64,000 nt of DNA from Amycolatopsis vastitatis. Its GTDB lineage: Bacteria > Actinomycetota > Actinomycetes > Mycobacteriales > Pseudonocardiaceae. The stretch spans positions 124,001-188,000 of the forward strand of contig NZ_NMUL01000001.1 in the NCBI RefSeq assembly GCF_002234595.1, in the 5' to 3' direction. Position numbers and translations under genes: made by a program. Under the pieces are notes generated by a model. The model had not been told where the DNA came from. It worked only from the letters and a program-made list of their open reading frames with translations, and did not search any database. Shown one piece after another: positions 60,846 to 64,000 of the stretch; position 1 is the stretch's first letter; the number at the start of each line of letters is the position of its first letter.

Positions 60846-61295
60846 GTGGGCCGTAGGTACTCCTTCGAGGTCAACCGCACGAGCACCGCACCGCCGGAGG
60901 CCCTGTTCGCGCTCGAGGCGGACGGCCCGCGCTGGGCGGAGTGGGGAAAGCCACTGATCGTGCAGGCCCGCTGGGCACGCCGGGGCGACGCCGAGCCGGA
61001 CGGCGTCGGCGCGGTCCGCGAGGTCGGCATGTGGCCGGTGCTCATCCGCGAGGAGACGCTCGAGTACGAACCCGGCCGCAAGCACGTCTACACGTTCGCC
61101 GGCCCCAAGCCCCTCAAGGACTACCGGGCCGAGGTGCTCTTCACGCCCGCCGACGGCGGCGGGACGCACCTGCGGTGGACCGGGTCGTTCACCGAGCCGG
61201 TCCGGGGCACCGGACCCGCGCTGGCCGCCGGGCTCAAGGCCGTGATCGGCCTGTTCTCGGCCAAGCTGGTCAAGGCGGCCGAAACCGGGCGCTGA
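60846..61295 (+). CDS. SRPBCC-family (START-like) ligand-binding protein
   Basis: A 149-residue protein with a single helix-grip fold. SFEVNRTSTAPPEALFALEADGPRWAEWGKPLIVQARWARRG is the usual first strand and cavity helix, followed by GVGAVREVGMWPVLIREETLEYEPGRKHVYTF and the C-terminal helix LAAGLKAVIGLFSAKLVKAAE. Such polyketide-cyclase/dehydrase-like proteins bind hydrophobic ligands; the mycobacterial toxin Rv0910 is a relative, so it may pair with the Rv0909-type protein at 58574, though the genes are separated by FUSC. GGGAGG precedes the GTG. A hairpin follows at 61359. Confidence 0.88.
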   Translation: MGRRYSFEVNRTSTAPPEALFALEADGPRWAEWGKPLIVQARWARRGDAEPDGVGAVREVGMWPVLIREETLEYEPGRKHVYTFAGPKPLKDYRAEVLFTPADGGGTHLRWTGSFTEPVRGTGPALAAGLKAVIGLFSAKLVKAAETGR

Positions 61296-61358
61296 CCTGG
61301 GTGCGCCGGACCACACCAAGATCCTCGGCGCAACGTTCCCCGCCCTTCGCACGTCACT

Positions 61359-61389
61359 CTTTCGGGTGGTCTTCACGACCTCCCGAAAG
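61359..61389 (+). terminator. Hairpin between the SRPBCC and deacetylase genes
   Basis: CTTTCGGGTGGTC (61359-61371) pairs with GACCTCCCGAAAG (61377-61389), 12 of 13 matches. It ends 16 bases before the deacetylase start and abuts its AAGGGGGA site, so it may also modulate that gene's translation. Confidence 0.75.
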
Positions 61390-61405
61390 AAGGGGGATGC
61401 GAAAG

Positions 61406-62176
61406 ATGAGACGTGTGGTAGCGATCGTGGCCGCGGCCGCGCTGACGCTCACCGCCTGTTCGGCGCACGAGCCGGACCGGCAGGAGGTGGTCACCAGCCA
61501 GCCCAACCCCGCACCCGGCAGTGGCCCCGGGCCCGCCGTGGCGGCGGCGGGGCCGTACCCCTTCGGCTCGGTGCAGCAGAAGGCCCCCGCGGTGGCGAAC
61601 GGCGAGGTCCCGCTCGTCCGCCGGATCACCACCGACAAGCCGTACGTCTTCCTCACCATGGACGACGGCGCCGTGCAGGGCCCCGACGCGCTGAACCTGA
61701 TGCGGCAGAACGCGACCCACCCGGTGCTGTTCCTGAACCAGAAGTACGTGAAGGGCCACGAGGCCTACTTCAAGCAGATCCTCGACGCCACCGGCGCGAC
61801 GCTCGGCGACCACACCGTCAACCACCCGAACCTCAAGGGCAAGACGCTGGAGTTCCAGCGCAAGGAGATCTGCGACGACGCCGACGACTTCCAGAAGGGA
61901 CTCGGCGTGCGGCCGTCGATCTTCCGGCCGCCGTTCGGCAACTACGACCAGAACACCCTGCGCGCGGCGGCCACCTGCGGGATGCGCGTCGCCGTGCTGT
62001 GGACGGCCGCGGTCAACGACGGGCACGTCCAGTTCCAGTCCGGCGACAAGCTCAAGCCGGGCGACATCGTGCTGATGCACTTCCGCAAGACCTTCAAAGA
62101 GGACTACACGGCGTTCGTCGAGCAGGCCAAGAAGGACGGGCTCACGCCCGTCCCCCTGGCCGACTTCCTGGGTTAG
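61406..62176 (+). CDS. Polysaccharide deacetylase lipoprotein (NodB family)
   Basis: A 256-residue exported lipoprotein. The lipobox is LTLTAC near residue 17, a Pro/Gly/Ala linker runs to about 55, and the NodB domain follows. Motif 1 is TMDDGAVQG near 83 (usually TFDDGP), motif 2 is DHTVNHP near 133 with both metal histidines, and motif 3 is RPPFGNYDQ near 170. VLWTAAVND and GDIVLMHF complete motifs 4 and 5. The Asp-His-His metal site is thus intact, suggesting de-N-acetylation of peptidoglycan or another cell-wall glycan. ATG 61406 fits AAGGGGGA; ATG 61397 is an alternative. Confidence 0.9.
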   Translation: MRRVVAIVAAAALTLTACSAHEPDRQEVVTSQPNPAPGSGPGPAVAAAGPYPFGSVQQKAPAVANGEVPLVRRITTDKPYVFLTMDDGAVQGPDALNLMRQNATHPVLFLNQKYVKGHEAYFKQILDATGATLGDHTVNHPNLKGKTLEFQRKEICDDADDFQKGLGVRPSIFRPPFGNYDQNTLRAAATCGMRVAVLWTAAVNDGHVQFQSGDKLKPGDIVLMHFRKTFKEDYTAFVEQAKKDGLTPVPLADFLG

Positions 62177-62646
62177 AGCACGACCGTCGGCGTCACGACG
62201 GTCCGGCGGCACGACACGTCACCCAGGTGCACGAGGATCTGCGTCGTCCCGCGCGGCACGTTGTCGAGCACGAACCGGCCGCCTTCGTCGGCGGTCGTCG
62301 ACGTCGTGCCGTGCTCGGCGACGCGCACCTCGACGCCGTACTGGCCGGCCGGCACGAGCCAGCCGTCGATGCGGTGCAGCTTGCCCATCTTGGTCAGGTT
62401 GATCATCACCGTCAGGTCGCTGACGGTGAACGTGATCGTGCCGGTGGCGCCGCCGCGGACACCGGCGAGGTTGTCCAGCCGCTCCCACCGGGCGACCTCG
62501 ACGTCGAGGTCTTCGAGGGCGAGCGCGAACTGGACCCGCTGCACCAGGTCACCCGGTGGCGGGTCCAGTTCGTCGAGGAAACGGCCGATGCCGGCCAGGA
62601 TCACTTCGTCGGTGAAGGCCTCTCCAGGCGTCCCGAGCTCGTTCAT
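62173..62646 (-). CDS. Carboxypeptidase-regulatory-like beta-sandwich protein, sigma-factor partner
   Basis: A 157-residue cytoplasmic protein (no signal peptide). The first half is helical and acidic, NELGTPGEAFTDEVILAGIGRFLDELD, and the second half is a beta-sandwich of the carboxypeptidase-regulatory-like type: GTITFTVSDLTVMINLTKMGKLHRIDGWLVPAGQYGVEVRVAEHGTTSTTADEGGRFVLDNVPRGTTQILVHL. The start overlaps the sigma-factor stop by four bases (ATGA), so the two are translationally coupled. A third gene that often follows such pairs in actinomycetes, encoding a CHAT-type protein, is missing; the gene converges directly on the deacetylase gene, sharing four bases. Confidence 0.85.
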   Translation of the reverse strand: MNELGTPGEAFTDEVILAGIGRFLDELDPPPGDLVQRVQFALALEDLDVEVARWERLDNLAGVRGGATGTITFTVSDLTVMINLTKMGKLHRIDGWLVPAGQYGVEVRVAEHGTTSTTADEGGRFVLDNVPRGTTQILVHLGDVSCRRTVVTPTVVL

Positions 62647-63248
62647 CGGCTTCCCCCTTCACTGGCGAGCAGATCGCGCATCTGGTCGAGGCAGCGCCCC
62701 CTCGTCGGGCCGACACTGCCACGCCGCATGTGCAGCGCCTCGGCGACGAGCTGGTACTCCGCGCGACCCGCGAGCACGGTCAGCCGGAGCAGGTCCTGAC
62801 AGCGGTGGGGCAGCCGGACGAAGGCGCGCCAGACCCGGCGGTCGCGGTCGGCGCGGATGGCTTCGTCTTCGGGTGCCGGTTGGGTGCTCGGCATCGCCTC
62901 GGCGACTTCGTCGCTGAGCGGCACGGGCTGCATGCGGCGGCCGAACGGGTGCGTGGCCTCGCGGCGGGTGGTGGTGATCAGCCACGCGGCGAGGGCCTTG
63001 GGGTCACGCAGCTTCTCGAGCTGGCTGAACAAGGCGAGCCAGACGGTCTGGACGACGTCTTCGGCCACCGAGCGGTCGAGCCCGTTGCCACGCGCGACGT
63101 GCCAGACGAGCGGGGTCAGTTCTTCGACGAGGCGGGCCATGGCCCGGCGGTCGCCCTCCCGGGCGGCCTGCATGCACGCAGCGTGCAGCTCGGCGCCGGT
63201 CAGGCCCTCCCACGGCGGGTCTACCTCTGTGGTTTGCACGTCGGTCAC
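62643..63248 (-). CDS. RNA polymerase sigma-70 family (ECF-like) factor
   Basis: A 201-residue sigma factor. Region 2 covers about residues 20 to 95 (LVEELTPLVWHVARGNGLDRSVAEDVVQTVWLALFSQLEKLRDPKALAAWLITTTRREA), and region 4 covers about 135 to 195 (VWRAFVRLPHRCQDLLRLTVLAGRAEYQLVAEALHMRRGSVGPTRGRCLDQMRDLL). There, the GSVGPTRGRCL recognition helix is the GSIGPTRxRCL type seen in the actinomycete sigma-CHAT groups. The GTG at 63248 is set by GAGGGG nine bases upstream. It is coupled to the beta-sandwich protein by an ATGA overlap, and that protein may act as its modulator. Confidence 0.92.
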   Translation of the reverse strand: MTDVQTTEVDPPWEGLTGAELHAACMQAAREGDRRAMARLVEELTPLVWHVARGNGLDRSVAEDVVQTVWLALFSQLEKLRDPKALAAWLITTTRREATHPFGRRMQPVPLSDEVAEAMPSTQPAPEDEAIRADRDRRVWRAFVRLPHRCQDLLRLTVLAGRAEYQLVAEALHMRRGSVGPTRGRCLDQMRDLLASEGGSR

Positions 63249-63668
63249 CGTATCTGCCCCTCTTCGGATGCTTCTTCGAGTCGGCAATGGCAGTATCGCG
63301 GGTCCTTCGGGGGGAAGGAGCGTGCAGGTGGATCTCGGATACATCAAGTCACTTACTTCGTCGGTCGTGCACTACCGGTCAAATGTCAAAACGGGAGGTA
63401 CCGGCCGGTGCGAGTTCGTGGTCCCGCGCCGGCCGGTACTCCCCTCCCTCAAGGGCCCGCTCCCCAACGGACCCCGCCGGGCGTCCCCTCCCCCGAAGGG
63501 CACCCGGCCGACGGTGTCCGGCAGCCCCCTCGGCTCCCGGTCACCGCGTTCTCTCCGAACTCGACACCCCCTGTCGCGTCCTTCGTGCTTGGCTGCTCCA
63601 CAGGACGCAGTGGGGGCACCGCCAGATACACGAACCGGCGAACTTTTTCTCAAGTCGACGCAGGGCGC
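63249..63668. other. Spacer with a strong hairpin; no gene seen
   Basis: No coding region is supported in these 420 bases. GTACCGGCCGGTGC (63398-63411) pairs with 63426-63439 in 13 of 14 positions. The stretch 63440 to 63560 is pyrimidine-rich with repeated CCCTC/CCCC runs. The promoter of the sigma-factor pair should lie in the first 150 bases. Confidence 0.55.
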
Positions 63669-64000
63669 CTAACTGATCACGGAAAGTGCCAAAGTCCGCG
63701 CCCAGCGGGCGTAACCGGCGGGTCCCGGGTGGAACCGGTCGGACGCGAAGGCCGCGGGATCGAGCAAGGCGGGGTCCATCGGGAGGTGCCGGACGCCGGG
63801 GACGTGGCCGAGGGTCGCGGCCGCCCGGTCGAGCGCCGTCGACCGGGCGGACAGGACGTCACGCAGCGGCCGGGGCAGCGCCGGGAAACGGGACATCGGC
63901 GGCACCCCGGCCAGGAGGACGTCCACCGGGCCGAGCCGCCGCCGCAGGTCGAGCACCAGGCGCAGGAGGTCACGGCGGTAGGCCGCGGCCGTCCGGAGCT
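63669..64000 (-). CDS. SGNH/GDSL hydrolase, C-terminal part (truncated by window edge)
   Basis: The last 110 or so residues of an SGNH-type esterase/lipase; the start lies beyond the window. DVLLAGVPPMSRFPALPRPLRDVL is the block III-like segment, and the C-terminal SDRFHPGPAGYARWA holds the catalytic Asp and His (DxxH) of block V. The frame is open to the last base of the window. The nucleophile Ser block is not included. Such proteins remove acyl or acetyl groups from lipids or glycans; the substrate is unknown. Confidence 0.88.
   Translation of the reverse strand, partial: LRTAAAYRRDLLRLVLDLRRRLGPVDVLLAGVPPMSRFPALPRPLRDVLSARSTALDRAAATLGHVPGVRHLPMDPALLDPAAFASDRFHPGPAGYARWARTLALSVIS

Overview
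The window is 64 kb of high-GC actinomycete chromosome. GTG/TTG starts, strong GGAGG ribosome sites, the GlnX-GlnH-PknG operon, a SapB-type lanthipeptide cluster, a DUF664 protein, an SCO0930-type lipoprotein and a PF04672 methyltransferase all point to a filamentous member of Pseudonocardiaceae, most like Amycolatopsis. That assignment is inference from gene content; no database search was run. No integrase, insertion sequence, CRISPR array or rRNA was found, so this looks like ordinary chromosome with some accessory islands.

Layout. 0-9 kb: methyltransferase, a Glu-Asp-Phe tRNA cluster, small conserved genes, cold-shock protein, L,D-transpeptidase lipoprotein, a sigma factor with a probable membrane partner, an MHS-family transporter and a hotdog thioesterase. 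9-14.3 kb: glnX-glnH-pknG, the amino-acid-sensing kinase operon. 14.5-19 kb: acoXAB-like operon (NAD-kinase-like protein plus E1 alpha and beta) followed by a GAF-domain regulator. 19-23.7 kb: copper chaperone, second cold-shock gene, ThDP enzyme divergent from a hydroxyacid-oxoacid transhydrogenase and a thioesterase. 23.9-30.6 kb: a class III lanthipeptide operon in the ram/amf order (LanKC, precursor, two ABC half-transporters). 31-34.6 kb: small membrane proteins, secreted trypsin, alginate-lyase-like protein, SixA. 34.7-41.5 kb: a surface-related block with a 1222-residue secreted protein built from about 17 chaplin-reminiscent repeats, a UDP-GlcNAc 2-epimerase, a 53-residue protein with an LAxTG sorting-type signal, and a divergent processive glycosyltransferase. 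41.5-46.7 kb: a decayed phosphotransferase, tRNA-Lys, kinase-like protein, DUF11 protein, DUF664, TMEM175 channel and PcaB. 46.9-54.9 kb: lipoprotein, DUF4383, beta-lactamase-like hydrolase, esterases, MarR, methyltransferase and patatin. 55-64 kb: PadR-FadH, TyrA, Rv0909-type protein, FUSC transporter, polysaccharide deacetylase, a sigma-factor pair and a truncated SGNH hydrolase.

Main points. The lanthipeptide precursor is only 47 codons. It carries the LQxMETP leader signature of RamS/SapB, two Ser-x2-Ser-xn-Cys labionin/lanthionine motifs, and one extra Cys just before the core. The giant repeat protein and the LAxTG mini-protein lie within 12 kb of it, next to a polysaccharide synthase, so the 24-41 kb stretch may be a hyphal-surface region combining a surfactant peptide, an amyloid-like coat and a glycan. 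Other notable items are a DnaA-box/hairpin/DnaA-box element after the lanthipeptide operon, tandem MarR-type operators, a PadR-type operator, and many perfect hairpin terminators between convergent genes.
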